Program-made: the position numbers and the translations under genes
The notes under the pieces: generated by a model
Told to the model about the DNA's origin: nothing
The model's input: only the letters and a program-made list of their open reading frames with translations
Databases searched by the model: none
Shown here: piece by piece, positions 34,087 to 43,610 of the stretch
Layout of the letters: each line of letters starts with the position of its first letter
Position numbering within the stretch: position 1 is the first letter of the stretch
DNA from: an uncultured Flavobacteriaceae bacterium
Lineage (GTDB): Bacteria; Bacteroidota; Bacteroidia; Flavobacteriales; Flavobacteriaceae
Reading direction: 5' to 3'
DNA length: 64,000 nucleotides
Assembly: GCA_947488435.1 (NCBI GenBank)
Contig: CANKZG010000001.1
Span: forward strand, 1,914,308-1,978,307

Positions 34087-35886
34087 ATGTCTAACACGAA
34101 GAATATAGCAATAATTGCTCACGTAGATCATGGTAAAACGACCTTGGTAGATAAGATTATGTACCATTGTCGTCTTTTTAGAGAAAACCAAAATACTGGA
34201 GATCTTATTCTGGATAACAATGATTTGGAAAGAGAACGTGGTATAACGATTACTTCCAAAAATGTTTCCGTTGTATATAAAGACACTAAAATTAATATTA
34301 TAGATACTCCTGGTCACGCCGATTTTGGAGGAGAAGTGGAACGGGTGTTGAATATGGCGGATGGCGTGTTATTATTGGTAGATGCTTTTGAAGGCCCTAT
34401 GCCACAGACACGATTTGTTTTGCAAAAAGCCATAGACTTAGGTCTCAAACCTTGTGTGGTAATCAATAAGGTAGATAAAGAAAATTGTACTCCAGAAGAA
34501 GTACATGAAAAAGTATTTGATTTAATGTTCGAATTGGGTGCAGAAGAATGGCAATTAGACTTCCCAACTGTATATGGTTCTGCGAAGAATAACTGGATGA
34601 GTGAAGATTGGCAGAAAGAAACTGATTCTATAGAACCATTATTGGATATGGTAATCGATCATATTCCAACATTCAGACCAACAGAAGGAAACACACAAAT
34701 GTTAATCACTTCTTTGGATTTTTCTTCCTTTACTGGAAGAATCGCTATAGGGCGTTTACAAAGAGGAACATTAAAGGAGGGACAACAAATTTCGTTGGTT
34801 AAAAGAGACGGAAGTATTGTAAAATCAAAAATTAAGGAACTCTTTACTTTTGAAGGTCTTGGTCGTAAAAAAGTAGAAGAGGTTGCCACAGGTGATATTT
34901 GTGCACTTGTAGGAGTTGAAGGTTTTGAAATTGGTGATACTGTTGCAGACTTAGAGCAGCCAGAAGGCCTGAAAACAATTGCTATAGATGAACCAACAAT
35001 GAGTATGTTATTTACCATTAATGATAGTCCTTTCTTTGGACAGGATGGTAAATTTGTAACCTCGCGCCATATTAAAGAACGTTTAGAACGCGAGTTAGAA
35101 AAAAACCTAGCCTTACGTGTAAATGAAACAGATAGTGCAGATAAGTTTTTAGTTTTTGGTCGCGGTGTATTACACCTTTCTGTCTTGATTGAAACCATGC
35201 GACGGGAAGGTTATGAAATTCAAATTGGACAGCCTCAGGTTATTATTAAGCAGATTGATGGCATTAAATGTGAGCCTGTTGAACATCTTACCATTGATTT
35301 ACCTGAAGAAGTATCTGGGAAGGCGGTAGAAATGGTATCGATTCGTAAAGGAGAAATGACGAGTATGGAAGCAAAAGGAGATCGTATGCTTTGCGAATTT
35401 CAAATTCCATCAAGAGGAATTATTGGTTTGCGAAATCAACTCCTAACGGCAACGGCAGGGGAAGCCATTATGGCACACCGTTTTTTAGAATATCAACCGA
35501 TGAAAGGAGATATTCCGCAGCGGCAAAATGGTTCCTTAGTGTCGATGGAAAAAGGAAAAGCAATTCCCTATTCTATAGATAAATTACAAGATCGTGGAAA
35601 ATTCTTTGTGGATCCAGGAGAAGATATTTATGAAGGACAGGTGATTGGTGAAAACTCTCGTGGTGATGATATGACCATTAATATCACCAAAACAAAAAAA
35701 CTCTCTAATGTTCGTTCTGCTGGAGCGGATGATAAAGCGAAAATTGTTCCTGCGATCAAATTCTCACTCGAGGAAGCTTTGGAATACATTCAGAAAGATG
35801 AGTATGTTGAGGTAACACCAAAGCACTTAAGACTTCGAAAAATTTATTTGACTGAGGTGGAACGTAAACGAAATAAGATCGATTAA
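34087..35886 (+). CDS. typA: Translational GTPase TypA/BipA
   Basis: A 599-residue ribosome-binding GTPase. The G1 motif AHVDHGKTT, G2/G3 RGITITSKN and DTPGHADFGGEV, and G4 NKVDKEN are intact. Domains II, III and V-like plus the BipA-specific C-terminal domain (SRGDDMTINITKTKKLSNVRS) follow, and the length (599) is that of the family. It acts in ribosome assembly and stress adaptation. Preceded by a clear -7 box and followed by a strong terminator. Confidence 0.97.
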   Translation: MSNTKNIAIIAHVDHGKTTLVDKIMYHCRLFRENQNTGDLILDNNDLERERGITITSKNVSVVYKDTKINIIDTPGHADFGGEVERVLNMADGVLLLVDAFEGPMPQTRFVLQKAIDLGLKPCVVINKVDKENCTPEEVHEKVFDLMFELGAEEWQLDFPTVYGSAKNNWMSEDWQKETDSIEPLLDMVIDHIPTFRPTEGNTQMLITSLDFSSFTGRIAIGRLQRGTLKEGQQISLVKRDGSIVKSKIKELFTFEGLGRKKVEEVATGDICALVGVEGFEIGDTVADLEQPEGLKTIAIDEPTMSMLFTINDSPFFGQDGKFVTSRHIKERLERELEKNLALRVNETDSADKFLVFGRGVLHLSVLIETMRREGYEIQIGQPQVIIKQIDGIKCEPVEHLTIDLPEEVSGKAVEMVSIRKGEMTSMEAKGDRMLCEFQIPSRGIIGLRNQLLTATAGEAIMAHRFLEYQPMKGDIPQRQNGSLVSMEKGKAIPYSIDKLQDRGKFFVDPGEDIYEGQVIGENSRGDDMTINITKTKKLSNVRSAGADDKAKIVPAIKFSLEEALEYIQKDEYVEVTPKHLRLRKIYLTEVERKRNKID

Positions 35887-35907
35887 GTAGTTATCGTAAG
35901 TATAAAT

Positions 35908-35938
35908 AAAGCCCATCTAAATTCTAGATGGGCTTTTT
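35908..35938 (+). terminator. Intrinsic terminator between typA and the ThuA gene
   Basis: AAAGCCCATCTA (35908-35919) pairs with TAGATGGGCTTT (35925-35936), followed by TT. On the minus strand the stem is followed by ATTTATAC, so it can serve convergent genes on both strands. Confidence 0.9.
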
Positions 35939-35950
35939 AATTGCACCGTA

Positions 35951-36931
35951 CTATTCGAATAATATAGGTCTACGATTTATCTTGTACTTTGCACCAAAGC
36001 CCGAATTGTTTGGCTCATAGGGCGTATCCAGGTCTACATTAACTCCCTCAATTGGAATTTTGTCTTCCCTACCTAGAGCCCAAAGCATGCCATTCAGTGA
36101 AAGTTTACGCATAACGGGTAACTTAAAATCATAAGGATGTCCTAGTGTTGTAAAAAAAACACGTGCTTTTTTTCCTTGACTCCCGGTATAACTTTTGGTC
36201 CAAGCAACCGGATTGTCCAACGGAAATTTTTCTAGATTACCATCCATTTCATGTTTAGACTTAAGTGAATGTCCCATTAAGATAGGAGAACTATCGCCAT
36301 AAAGTTTCCAATTCCCACCAGCTACATGATACAACCAAGAATATGCATGAAACTTTTCAAAACCATTTAAAATTGGACTTGCAGTGATTTTGGAGATTTC
36401 TGTCACTGGATATTTGCCGTCGTCAAAATGGCCGTGATGTGTAATCCATTGCTGCCCAAAAACTTTTGTAGGCCACTCATTATTCATAGACACAAGACTT
36501 GAGTCATTTTCATATAAAAAAGCATGTGTAGCAGTTCTAAAACCAACTATGGGTCGCCCAGATTCTACATAGTCGGTAATATAGTTTAATTCCATCTTGG
36601 GTAAGGCCCTAAAGCGTGTAAATAAAACCATTAAATCGGCATCTTTCAGCGCTTCTAAGCCGGAAATATGATCCGATCTATTTGGTGCTATAAAACCCAA
36701 ACTATCCAGTGCATAGCATACGGTAACCGTTGCACCTAGTTCTCGTGCAGCAATACTAGCTAACATAGGCATCGATTCCTCAGAACGATATTCTTCATCT
36801 CCAGTAACAAATACAATTTTTACACGATCTTGATTTTCGTTGGTAAGGGGAGTTGCTTTTTTTGATTGCGTATGGCATGCGCTTAAAATTATAATAATCA
36901 AAATAAGACTGAAATACTGTATAGACTTCAT
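35951..36931 (-). CDS. ThuA-domain lipoprotein
   Basis: A 326-residue protein with a lipoprotein signal (ILSACH). The ThuA-like glutamine amidotransferase-type fold spans most of the mature chain: KIVFVTGDEEYRSEESMPML, LEALKDADLMVLFTRFRALP, RPIVGFRTATHAFLY, then the VFFTTLGHPYDFKLP ending. It lies 22 nt after the PVC-cytochrome gene and forms an operon with it. Such pairs are linked to sugar or glycan oxidation; the exact role is unknown. Confidence 0.85.
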   Translation of the reverse strand: MKSIQYFSLILIIIILSACHTQSKKATPLTNENQDRVKIVFVTGDEEYRSEESMPMLASIAARELGATVTVCYALDSLGFIAPNRSDHISGLEALKDADLMVLFTRFRALPKMELNYITDYVESGRPIVGFRTATHAFLYENDSSLVSMNNEWPTKVFGQQWITHHGHFDDGKYPVTEISKITASPILNGFEKFHAYSWLYHVAGGNWKLYGDSSPILMGHSLKSKHEMDGNLEKFPLDNPVAWTKSYTGSQGKKARVFFTTLGHPYDFKLPVMRKLSLNGMLWALGREDKIPIEGVNVDLDTPYEPNNSGFGAKYKINRRPILFE

Positions 36932-36953
36932 AGGTATTATTTAGTTGAATCTG

Positions 36954-39900
36954 TTAATTTGGATGGATTTCTAACAATTCGCTTGCCGTATAAAACCCTT
37001 TTTTGGTGCTGGTTTCTTTTCGAATACGAGTAACAGTTTCGGGTTGAATTACCGAAGCTTTATTTCCAAATGCATTTCGAACATAAGTAAGTACCGCCGC
37101 AATTTCGGTATCGCTAAGCAAATCTCCAAAGGCCATCATTGGCACTTGTCCTGAATATTCCTTTCCCATTACTTGTATAGGACCATAAAGACCATTTAAG
37201 GTAAGTTTAATAAGACGATCTTCATTTCCAACAACCCAGTCAATTCCTCGAAGTGAAGGAAACCCCGATGCTGCGAGGCCTGATCCACTTTCTTGATGAC
37301 AGGTAATACAAAATCCTTCACGTTCATAAATCTCTTTTCCTGCCGTAAAGATTTTTAAATCTTTTCCTTTTAAATGTGAGGCAACCAATTTTTCCTCCAC
37401 CTTTTCTGTCCAGCTATTTTCTAGTTGTGCTTTGGTAAAATTTAATGACGGTGTCATCCAATCATCTAATGGATATTTTTCAATAAGGGAAACAATTTCT
37501 TTTCCTTCTTTTTCGGGAAGCCAGGAAGCCGCTGCAAGTGCCTCTAGTCGCACTCTTGGATGTGCATCTGAAGCTGCTTTTGTAAGTAGTACCTGATTGT
37601 TTATTTGATGTCCTGTGTAGCGAGCAACACGAGTAGCCGCAGCTCTAACTCTGTAATCTTTTGCGGAAATAGCTTGGTGCAAGAGCGTGGAATCGATGCT
37701 GTTTAGTCCCCAAGAAACCCACAATGCCTCTAAAAGGTGATGCCCAAAGTTTGTATCAGTCTTATCCAAACCTGTTACCCAAGCTTTTAGCTCTGGCATT
37801 ACAACCTTAGAAGATCTACCTCTAAGCTCTCGCCTTGTACGATAGCGACTGCGATATTCGGGCAGCTTTAAATTGTCTAGTAAAGTTGCTATAGGAGCGC
37901 CTGCAATCTGGGCAGGTTTTACCAGAGGTCTTGACGGATAGGTAATTCGATATATTCTTCCGTGTACATGATCCCGTAATGGATCTCTGGCATTATGTTG
38001 CATATGGCCAATTAGAATATTGTGCCAATCCACTACGTACAGGGAACCATCTGGTGCAAACTCCATGTCAACAGGCCTAAAATTTCCATCATTTCCCGCT
38101 AGAAGATCTTGCCTGTGTTTGGTGGAATAACCTGTACCATCTTCAAGTACCTCATGTTGTTTCATCCCTAAAAATCCGATGGAGTTGCAAATCAGCAAAT
38201 CTCCTTGAACTTCATCTGGAAAATGCCTACTGGATACAAATTCCAATCCAGAAGTTGGACGTACCCGATGTGATTCCTCAATAAGGTCTTTAGTTTTTGG
38301 ATTTACAACACCGTAACGCGGTTTTAAGGTACTTGGCATCATCCAATGCACTTTAGGACCTGAAGTTTCTGCAAAAAAATCCTGCCCCCAGGAATCAAAG
38401 GCAATACCCCATGGGTTCGGAATTGCTAATTGCGCTATACGTTCCAAGTGTTTTCTCTGCGGTGCGTAGCGATAGAACCCACCTCCTGTACCACGAACGG
38501 TTCCATAGGAAGTTTCCACGTTGGTGTGCAGAAAAGTCCCTTCGGCCATATAAATTGCTCCTGATGGATCGGCACAAAAAGCCGAAATTGCATGATGCGT
38601 ATCGTGATCATCAAAGCCACTTAATACAATTTCAACGGTGTCTGCTTTATCATCTCCATCTGTATCTTTATATAGCTTAAGATTAGTTCCTTGAGAAACG
38701 TAAACTCCTTCAGGTGCAAACTCAAAACCAATAGGCAAATGCAATTTGTCAGCAAAAACAATTTGTTTATCCGCTTTCCCATCGGCATCGGTATCTTCCA
38801 GAATAAGAATTTTGTCATTTGGCCTAGAATCACCTGGTTTGTAATGTGGATACGAAGGCAAAGTAGCAACCCATAATCGTCCTTTATTGTCAAAAGACAA
38901 CTGTGCAGGATTAGCTAAATCAGGAAACTCTTTTTCGGAGGCAAAAAGATGTACCTCATAGCCTGAAGGTACCTTTAATGACATTTCTGCCTGCTTTCCA
39001 TAGCGATAGTTTTGATTTCCATTTGAATTACTAGGGGTATAATTCGTAGGTATTTCGGCTAAGGGAGTGGTAGTTTTATCTGCGGCAACAATATTATAAC
39101 TTTTTCCACTTGCCATGGCCCAAATAGCAGAATCCCGGATTGTAGTCAATTCACGTATCTTTTTCAATTCATTGGGGTAATTGTCCGAACCATAAGGATC
39201 ATAACGTCTACCAAATACATGAACTCCGTTTGGAATTTTAAAATCGTTGTGCCAAAAGAAATTTTTCTCTTGCACTGCCTCAAGAATCGCTGCTTTATTT
39301 GTGCTTGCAACCGTTTTTTTTCGAAAAAAAGCAGTTGCTAGTAATTTTGCGAAACGTTGATAACCTTCTTCGTTTAATTGAGAACCATCAATAGTTAGTT
39401 GTTTTTTTTGAGTAAACCATTCCTGCGAGGGAGTAAATGCATCGAGAAATAAAATCTTATGCGTTTCCGCAATCTCCTGCATTGCTTGAGTGTATAGTAA
39501 TAAATTTTGATTTTCTACGGTACCATTCGGAAGGTCCTGGTTGTAACTCAAATCCTCAAAGGCAATGGGGGAAACTAGTGCAATTTGCGGAGGAGATTCT
39601 CCATTGTAATCTTGCGCTTGCGTATGCTTAATAAATGCGACGAGCTCCTTCTTAAAACTGGGTAGCCCTTCTTTCCCTTCAAAAGACTCATTGTAACCAA
39701 AAAAAGCAATAATAATATCGGTTCGTAAACGCGTCAACCATTCATCAGGAGTTTCGAAATGTCCTTCGCTACCCGAATTTTTGGCTAATTCTATTTGATA
39801 ATCCTTAGCATTGGGAAAAGCCCAGGGGGAAGTTCTTCCAGAATGGGGTCTAAATCCAGGGGTATTTCCGCCATCACACATGTTTCGAATAACCAGTTGT

Positions 39901-40097
39901 TTTTGGGGATAGCGTTGATGTAATTCGGTTTCAAAAAAACCAAAATTTTGCATTCGTGATCCAAGATTATTTCCAATAAGTACAATACTGGAATTTTGTG
40001 CGACGTCTAAAACTTTTTGATTGTCTGAAGTGCATCCTAAAAAAAGAAATAACCCACCTATGAGTGCATATATACTCTTTGCCAATGGTTGATTCAT
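36954..40097 (-). CDS. PVC-type heme-binding CxxCH protein with SGNH-like domain
   Basis: A 1047-residue protein with lipoprotein signal (FLFLGCTSD). Residues ~35-265 form an SGNH/GDSL-type domain in which the usual catalytic Ser is absent (VLIGNNLG) and the terminal His is replaced by Gln (DGSQLNEEGY). Next comes a beta-propeller of the PVC-type membrane-bound dehydrogenase family (GYEVHLFASE..., DTDADGKADKQIVF), then HEAT-like helices, and finally a cytochrome c domain with CITCH at 930-934. Probably a periplasmic or outer-membrane oxidoreductase working with ThuA-family partners on carbohydrate. Confidence 0.85.
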   Translation of the reverse strand: MNQPLAKSIYALIGGLFLFLGCTSDNQKVLDVAQNSSIVLIGNNLGSRMQNFGFFETELHQRYPQKQLVIRNMCDGGNTPGFRPHSGRTSPWAFPNAKDYQIELAKNSGSEGHFETPDEWLTRLRTDIIIAFFGYNESFEGKEGLPSFKKELVAFIKHTQAQDYNGESPPQIALVSPIAFEDLSYNQDLPNGTVENQNLLLYTQAMQEIAETHKILFLDAFTPSQEWFTQKKQLTIDGSQLNEEGYQRFAKLLATAFFRKKTVASTNKAAILEAVQEKNFFWHNDFKIPNGVHVFGRRYDPYGSDNYPNELKKIRELTTIRDSAIWAMASGKSYNIVAADKTTTPLAEIPTNYTPSNSNGNQNYRYGKQAEMSLKVPSGYEVHLFASEKEFPDLANPAQLSFDNKGRLWVATLPSYPHYKPGDSRPNDKILILEDTDADGKADKQIVFADKLHLPIGFEFAPEGVYVSQGTNLKLYKDTDGDDKADTVEIVLSGFDDHDTHHAISAFCADPSGAIYMAEGTFLHTNVETSYGTVRGTGGGFYRYAPQRKHLERIAQLAIPNPWGIAFDSWGQDFFAETSGPKVHWMMPSTLKPRYGVVNPKTKDLIEESHRVRPTSGLEFVSSRHFPDEVQGDLLICNSIGFLGMKQHEVLEDGTGYSTKHRQDLLAGNDGNFRPVDMEFAPDGSLYVVDWHNILIGHMQHNARDPLRDHVHGRIYRITYPSRPLVKPAQIAGAPIATLLDNLKLPEYRSRYRTRRELRGRSSKVVMPELKAWVTGLDKTDTNFGHHLLEALWVSWGLNSIDSTLLHQAISAKDYRVRAAATRVARYTGHQINNQVLLTKAASDAHPRVRLEALAAASWLPEKEGKEIVSLIEKYPLDDWMTPSLNFTKAQLENSWTEKVEEKLVASHLKGKDLKIFTAGKEIYEREGFCITCHQESGSGLAASGFPSLRGIDWVVGNEDRLIKLTLNGLYGPIQVMGKEYSGQVPMMAFGDLLSDTEIAAVLTYVRNAFGNKASVIQPETVTRIRKETSTKKGFYTASELLEIHPN

Positions 40098-40216
40098 AAT
40101 ATTTTATATTCTGCTAAACGAACAAGTTACTATAAATCCTTTATATTTTTAAACATCATGTTAAATATTGATAGTGTTGTCACACTTACATTGTTTACAT
40201 TGTCTAATTAAAAGAG

Positions 40217-41026
40217 ATGATGAAAGAAAAGATAGAAACATTAGTTGCTCAAGCAAATAAAGGGGATAAAAAAGCACTTGAAGAAGTTGTTATGCAAATT
40301 AAAGATTTGGTATACAACCTTTCTTTGCGAATGCTTTTATTTCCTATGGATGCTGAGGATGCCACCCAAGAGATTCTGGTTAAGATAGTAACGCATCTCA
40401 GTACTTTTCAGTATCAAAGTAAGTTTGAAACCTGGGTTTATCGAATAGCTACAAATTATCTACTAACACAAAAAGGAAGGCAAAGTAAGCGGTTTGGAAT
40501 GTCTTTCGAGGAGTATAGCAAGTTAATAGACAACGGGCATTCGGTAGGTGTTAATTACACTCAAAATAAAGGGGAGCAATTGTTGTTGGAAGAAGAAGTG
40601 AAAGTAAGCTGTACACATGGAATGTTATTGTGTCTTACGGAAACAAATAGATTGGTTTATATTTTAGGAGATATCTTGGATTTTAATAGTGTTGAAGGTG
40701 CAAAAATTTTAGAAATTACCCCAGATAATTTTAGAAAACAACTATCCAGATCTAGAAAAAAATTACGCAACTTTCTTACTCATAAATGTGGCTTGGCAAA
40801 CCCTAAAAATCCCTGTCGTTGTTCCAAAAAAATTGATTATCTAATTGATAAAAAAATTATTGACCCCAAGAACATGCGGTTTGCAAAGTTCAACAATAGA
40901 AGTATTGACTTAATAAATAAAATAGCAACTTTAGAAAAGTCCACTGCTATTTATAGATCAACACCACACTATTCTACTCCGGAAAACATTATAGCGCAAA
41001 TAAAAACAACAATAAACCTCTTATAA
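40217..41026 (+). CDS. RNA polymerase sigma factor (ECF-like, with Cys-rich tail)
   Basis: A 269-residue protein. Sigma region 2 is clear (AEDATQEILVKIVTHLSTFQYQSKFETWVYRIATNYLL). Region 4 is present but divergent. The C-terminus contains the conserved HKCGLANPKNPCRCSKKIDYLI segment typical of a Bacteroidota subgroup of this family. The start codons 40217 and 40220 are adjacent ATGs. The stop codon abuts the start of the membrane protein gene (41027), which may act with it, although no anti-sigma signature is seen. Confidence 0.88.
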   Translation: MMKEKIETLVAQANKGDKKALEEVVMQIKDLVYNLSLRMLLFPMDAEDATQEILVKIVTHLSTFQYQSKFETWVYRIATNYLLTQKGRQSKRFGMSFEEYSKLIDNGHSVGVNYTQNKGEQLLLEEEVKVSCTHGMLLCLTETNRLVYILGDILDFNSVEGAKILEITPDNFRKQLSRSRKKLRNFLTHKCGLANPKNPCRCSKKIDYLIDKKIIDPKNMRFAKFNNRSIDLINKIATLEKSTAIYRSTPHYSTPENIIAQIKTTINLL

Positions 41027-41461
41027 ATGATCGTGCAACCTTTTAGAATTAAAGCAATAGTGCGAGTTATTTTATGGACAAGTATTTGGATTAACATATC
41101 AGAAGTATTTCGATATTTTAGTATTGTAAGGCCAAATATTCAGCGTTTTTTTAATCATCAGGAAGGCATAGCCGCAATGGATTGGATTATTTTTTCCATC
41201 TGGGGGGTTTGGGACATGCTCCTTACCACCATGGTAGTACTCACTTGTTGGTTGTTTATAAATATTCTTGGCAACAATCGAAAAAGCATTGTATTGGCGG
41301 CAACCTTTTCATGGAGTTTTCTTTTTGTTCTTTTTTGGATTGCTTGCGCCAATATGGGGCTTTCTCATTGGGATATACTTGTAATAGTTCTTCCACTATG
41401 CTGGTTAGAAATGGTAATTGCCTGTTTTATCGCTTTCAAAATATTTAATAAATATCAATAA
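41027..41461 (+). CDS. Small membrane protein after the sigma factor gene
   Basis: A 144-residue protein with four transmembrane helices, basic start and end. It begins one base after the sigma factor stop, so it is co-transcribed. It could be an anti-sigma-like membrane partner, but no motif supports that. Function unknown. Confidence 0.75.
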   Translation: MIVQPFRIKAIVRVILWTSIWINISEVFRYFSIVRPNIQRFFNHQEGIAAMDWIIFSIWGVWDMLLTTMVVLTCWLFINILGNNRKSIVLAATFSWSFLFVLFWIACANMGLSHWDILVIVLPLCWLEMVIACFIAFKIFNKYQ

Positions 41462-41472
41462 AAAAATACCCT

Positions 41473-41889
41473 ATGAGACAAGTTAAGATTATTAAAATTC
41501 CTACGTCAATGACCAAATATTATGGCACTGGAAGCATGCTGCACCCGGATTTGGATATGGTAGTACAAACACTTAAAATGATTCCAAGTGGTAAGGTGAC
41601 CAATATGCGTTTGCTTACACAGAAAATGGCATTTGATTATAGTGCTGATGTTGCCTGCCCTATGCGAACAGGAAATCATTTAAAACAACTTTCAAAAAAA
41701 AAGAGTGAAAATCAAGAGATTTCTAAAGCTCCTTTTTGGAGGGTGTTGCGGAATGATAATACTCTGGTAAAACTAACAGATATTGATTTTTGGGCAGCAT
41801 TACTTGAAAAAGAGGGAATGCAATTGCAATATACAAATCAGGGATTGATTCGAGTCTTAGTTAATGAAAAGCAATGGTATAGGTTTTAG
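41473..41889 (+). CDS. MGMT/alkyltransferase-like protein
   Basis: A 138-residue protein resembling the DNA-binding domain of O6-methylguanine methyltransferases (MIPSGKVTNMRLLTQKMA, ACPMRTGNHLK, KAPFWRVLRND). The active-site PCHRV is replaced by PFWRV at 87-91, so the catalytic Cys is lost as in alkyltransferase-like (ATL) proteins, which bind lesions without repairing them. The His is also changed (to Trp). Third gene after the sigma factor, 11 nt spacing. Confidence 0.6.
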   Translation: MRQVKIIKIPTSMTKYYGTGSMLHPDLDMVVQTLKMIPSGKVTNMRLLTQKMAFDYSADVACPMRTGNHLKQLSKKKSENQEISKAPFWRVLRNDNTLVKLTDIDFWAALLEKEGMQLQYTNQGLIRVLVNEKQWYRF

Positions 41890-41907
41890 CTAAATTTAAA
41901 AGAAGCA

Positions 41908-42645
41908 TTATTTGGGGATGCAAGCTGCTGCTGCCCCAATAATCCCAGCCTTGTTTCGGAAAGTAGCCTGAATATGTGGTGTATCTATAGAAATATCGTC
42001 TTTAAACTGATCAAAATCCTTGGAAGTACCACCACCAATAATAATCAAATCGGGCGCTACAAGTAATTCTACATAATTTAAAAACTTGTCAAAGCGTTTT
42101 CCCCATTTGTCATAGGATAGATTTTCACGCTCTTTGGCAGAAGCAGCCGCCCAGAGCTCTATCTTTTTATATTTCTTATATGGAATTTGACCGAGCTCGA
42201 AATTAGGTATTAACTGTCCATTAAAAAAGGCACCACTACCAAGGCCCGTTCCAATTGTTATCATGATCACAAAGCCCATCTTTCCTTTTCCTGAACCGTA
42301 TTTCATCTCGGCGTATCCAGCAGCATCTGCATCATTAACTACAGTAACCGGAAGACCGGTTGCTTCACTAAATAAATCATCAACTTTAAGATTTAGCCAA
42401 CTTTTGTGAAGGTTGCCTGGCGATTTGCAAACACCATTTTTTATAACAGTTGGAAATCCACAACCAATAGGACCTTTATGATTAAAATGAGCGACTATTT
42501 GCGCAATAACCTTTGCCATTTCCTTTGGTTTCCTACTTGGTGGTGTTGGAATTCGGAAACGTTCTGAAAGCATTTCACCAGTTTTAGCATCTACTAAAGC
42601 TCCTTTCATACCGGAGCCTCCAACATCAATTCCAAGAATCTCCAT
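41908..42645 (-). CDS. ppgK: Polyphosphate glucokinase
   Basis: A 245-residue ROK-family kinase. ATP/polyphosphate-site motifs are GIDVGGSGMKGALVD at the start, GCGFPTVIKNGV, the sugar site VVNDADAAGYAEM and TIGTGLGSGAF, plus the ELGQIPYKKYKKIELWAA segment typical of polyphosphate-type enzymes. It phosphorylates glucose with polyphosphate (or ATP) to glucose 6-phosphate in the cytoplasm. Its -7 box is the variant TTACTTTGC on the minus strand at 42676-42668. Confidence 0.92.
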   Translation of the reverse strand: MEILGIDVGGSGMKGALVDAKTGEMLSERFRIPTPPSRKPKEMAKVIAQIVAHFNHKGPIGCGFPTVIKNGVCKSPGNLHKSWLNLKVDDLFSEATGLPVTVVNDADAAGYAEMKYGSGKGKMGFVIMITIGTGLGSGAFFNGQLIPNFELGQIPYKKYKKIELWAAASAKERENLSYDKWGKRFDKFLNYVELLVAPDLIIIGGGTSKDFDQFKDDISIDTPHIQATFRNKAGIIGAAAACIPK

Positions 42646-42667
42646 AGGAAGTTTTATAATTTTGCAG

Positions 42668-42676
42668 GCAAAGTAA
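42668..42676 (-). promoter_or_regulatory. -7-like box of ppgK
   Basis: TTACTTTGC, one change from TAnnTTTGC, about 22 nt before the ATG. The same variant occurs at 11178-11186 and inside the 22-23 kb operators. Confidence 0.35.
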
Positions 42677-42755
42677 CGAAAAAGATTTCGTAGTAAAAAT
42701 GTAGCCGTTAAAGGATTGATTATTTACGATAAAGAATGTTTTTAGGAAATATGGG

Positions 42756-43439
42756 TCATACTGCTTTTTGAACTACTTCAAATACTTTGTTGTTGTCACA
42801 TTTTAGGGTTTTAGAGGGATATTTTAGCAGCAATGCGTAATCGTGTGTTGCCATTAGAATGGTGCGTCCAGTTTTATTAATTTCCTGCAGCACCTTCATG
42901 ACTTCAACGCTGGTTTGAGGATCAAGATTTCCAGTTGGCTCATCTGCTAAAATTAATTCCGGATCATTCAATAGGGCTCTAGCAATAGCAATGCGCTGTT
43001 GCTCCCCTCCTGAAAGTTCATGCGGAAATTTAAAACCCTTTGTTTTCATACCCACTTTGTCCAGAACATCCTCAACTTTGGACGCCATTTTTTCGGGATC
43101 TTTCCATCCTGTTGCCTTCAAAACAAAGCGTAAATTGTTATTTATAGTCCTATCGGGTAGTAATTTAAAATCTTGAAAAACAATACCTAGTTTTCGGCGT
43201 AGAAATGGAATGTCTTTTTCCTTTAGTGTTTTTAGATTAAAATCAACAATATGTCCTGTTCCTTGTTTTAAGGGTAAATCGCCATAAAGTGTTTTCATAA
43301 AACTACTTTTTCCGCTCCCAGTTTTGCCTATCAAATAAACAAATTCTCCTTTTTTTACTTTTAAGTTTACGGTACTAAGGACCAGATTTTCATTTTGAAA
43401 AATTGCAACATCCTTTAATTCTAAGATATTTTCTGCCAT
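42756..43439 (-). CDS. ftsE: Cell division ATP-binding protein FtsE
   Basis: A 227-residue ABC ATPase of the FtsE type. Walker A is [12 protein letters not shown], the signature motif is [15 protein letters not shown], and Walker B is [13 protein letters not shown]. The FtsE-like features include [18 protein letters not shown]. FtsX is not adjacent, so its partner must be elsewhere. FtsEX controls septal peptidoglycan hydrolysis. Divergent from the TPR gene. Confidence 0.9.
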   Translation of the reverse strand: MAENILELKDVAIFQNENLVLSTVNLKVKKGEFVYLIGKTGSGKSSFMKTLYGDLPLKQGTGHIVDFNLKTLKEKDIPFLRRKLGIVFQDFKLLPDRTINNNLRFVLKATGWKDPEKMASKVEDVLDKVGMKTKGFKFPHELSGGEQQRIAIARALLNDPELILADEPTGNLDPQTSVEVMKVLQEINKTGRTILMATHDYALLLKYPSKTLKCDNNKVFEVVQKAV

Positions 43440-43462
43440 AATCGTATTGTGATTATAAAAGT

Positions 43463-43542
43463 AATAAGTTCCGAAAGAAATCGCTCTAAGCTGCGGAAAA
43501 AATATTTATATTATGGAAAACTATGGGATAAATAAGTTCCGA
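43463..43542. repeat. 12-bp direct repeat in the ftsE/TPR divergent region
   Basis: AATAAGTTCCGA occurs at 43463-43474 and again at 43531-43542. Both lie in the 171-nt region between ftsE and the TPR gene. No promoter role is established. Confidence 0.4.
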
Positions 43543-43610
43543 TATACTTAGCTATCATATTTAACGTTATACTATGTAATATCGGTAATTCTTAACAGCT
43601 AGAGAACATT

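Noticed and set aside
38395-38893. Several overlapping ORFs on both strands
   Set aside because: All lie within the PVC-type protein and have no domain; typical shadows.
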